From assembly GCA_963722905.1 (NCBI GenBank), contig CAVROT010000014.1, positions 159,719 to 223,718 of the forward strand: 64,000 nt of DNA. Direction: 5' to 3'. Below the pieces are notes generated by a model. That model was not told the origin of the DNA. It saw only the letters and a list, made by a program, of their open reading frames with translations, and searched no databases. Position numbers and translations under genes: made by a program. Source of the stretch: CAVROT01 sp963722905. Lineage in GTDB: Bacteria > Pseudomonadota > Alphaproteobacteria > Rhodobacterales > Rhodobacteraceae. Of the stretch, positions 63,768 to 64,000 are shown one piece after another. How positions within the stretch are numbered: the stretch's first letter is position 1; the number at the start of each line of letters is the position of its first letter.

Positions 63768-64000
63768 TGCATGGGAGAACGGCTATTGCGAGAGCTTCGA
63801 CACGAAGCTCCGCGACGAGCTGCCCGACGGCGAGATCTTCTGTTCCCTCGCCGAAGCCCGCGTGGTGATCGAGGCATGGCGGGACCATTACGACACCGCA
63901 CGGCCTCGCTCATCGCCGGGCTATCGACCGCCAGCGCCAAAGGCCGTCCATTGGACGTCACGCAATACAGGATCGACCACGCCGACGCCCGCCGCAGTGG

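Larger units (their letters stand above)
63134..64000 (+). pseudogene. IS3-family transposase fragment B (OrfB), 5'-truncated and interrupted
   Basis: From 'QHRSTRRKAPRGRADEEALTADIVALASQYGRHGHRRIAARLRDAGWTVN' this is a typical IS3-family OrfB, with 'RVERIWRREGLKVPQKQPGKGRLWLNEGSCIRLRPERANHV', 'DFVESRTHDGRTFRMLDVIDEFTRECLAIRIDRK' and 'LRGVPGHVRSDNGPEFVAKAV' (second catalytic Asp). Two 40-bp palindromic inserts break it: the first adds about 14 codons in frame next to the first catalytic Asp, the second shifts the frame just before 'ENGYCESFDTKLRDELPDGEIF', which holds the catalytic Glu. The N-terminus is lost and the 3' end is outside the window, so it is inactive. Confidence 0.85.

Overview
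This window is a high-GC (roughly 68-70% by eye) alphaproteobacterial chromosome segment, most likely from the Rhodobacterales/Roseobacter group. The evidence is a VPLPA-CTERM surface protein, a Rhodobacter-type porin, a DUF3576 lipoprotein, the leuC-leuD-leuB neighbourhood, an aa3 cytochrome oxidase subunit I, glutathione-dependent formaldehyde oxidation genes, a GAACN7GAAC LexA box and a TTAAN7TTAAC CtrA-type box. Almost all of it is ordinary, densely packed core genome. Accessory DNA is confined to about 58.5-59.8 kb and 61.5-64 kb.

Layout. 0-8 kb: tamB (cut by the window start) and tamA, a formate/nitrite-family channel, a small DUF7218 protein and a MscS-type channel. 8-15 kb: a VPLPA-CTERM protein, then the leucine genes leuC, leuD and leuB with a membrane protein, a secreted endonuclease/exonuclease/phosphatase-fold protein and a peroxiredoxin between them. 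15-24.5 kb: a membrane glycosyltransferase with a GspE-N-like domain, carA, a YqeY protein, DUF2244, ctaD, a small lipoprotein, lipB and a secreted peptidoglycan-binding protein with a clear terminator. 24.6-32 kb: tRNA-Leu(GAG), a DMT transporter, DUF421, a YggS/TPR-sulfotransferase pair, a porin, a DUF3576 lipoprotein and a GT4 glycosyltransferase. 32-37 kb: leuS, lptE, holA and a GST. 37-45 kb: a minus-strand run (AEC permease, fghA, a DUF188 protein, HAD hydrolase, ornithine cyclodeaminase homologue), a nitroreductase, TetR, a NYN-domain protein and adhC. 45-58.5 kb: SOS-type imuB, DUF2794, NlpC/P60, leucyl aminopeptidase, carbonic anhydrase, hrpB, meaB, rpmB and lepA. 58.5-59.8 kb: a low-GC islet with an HNH-like gene. 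59.8-61.5 kb: an entericidin-like lipoprotein, pgsA, moaD and moaE. 61.5-64 kb: a gene-poor, repeat-rich stretch ending in a chimera of two broken IS3-family transposases, one of which carries two copies of a 40-bp palindromic element.

Genes that work together: TamA/TamB (outer-membrane assembly); LeuC/D/B (leucine synthesis) with LeuS and tRNA-Leu elsewhere in the window; AdhC and FghA (formaldehyde to formate); MoaD/MoaE (molybdopterin synthase); LptE (LPS export) beside HolA (DNA polymerase clamp loader).

I found no complete new multi-gene system. The best leads are the paired palindromic elements inside the transposase relic, a lone LexA-box-controlled imuB, a CtrA-type box in front of the GspE-N/glycosyltransferase fusion, a secreted phosphatase-fold gene that seems to start at a CTG overlapping the leuD stop, and the low-GC HNH islet.
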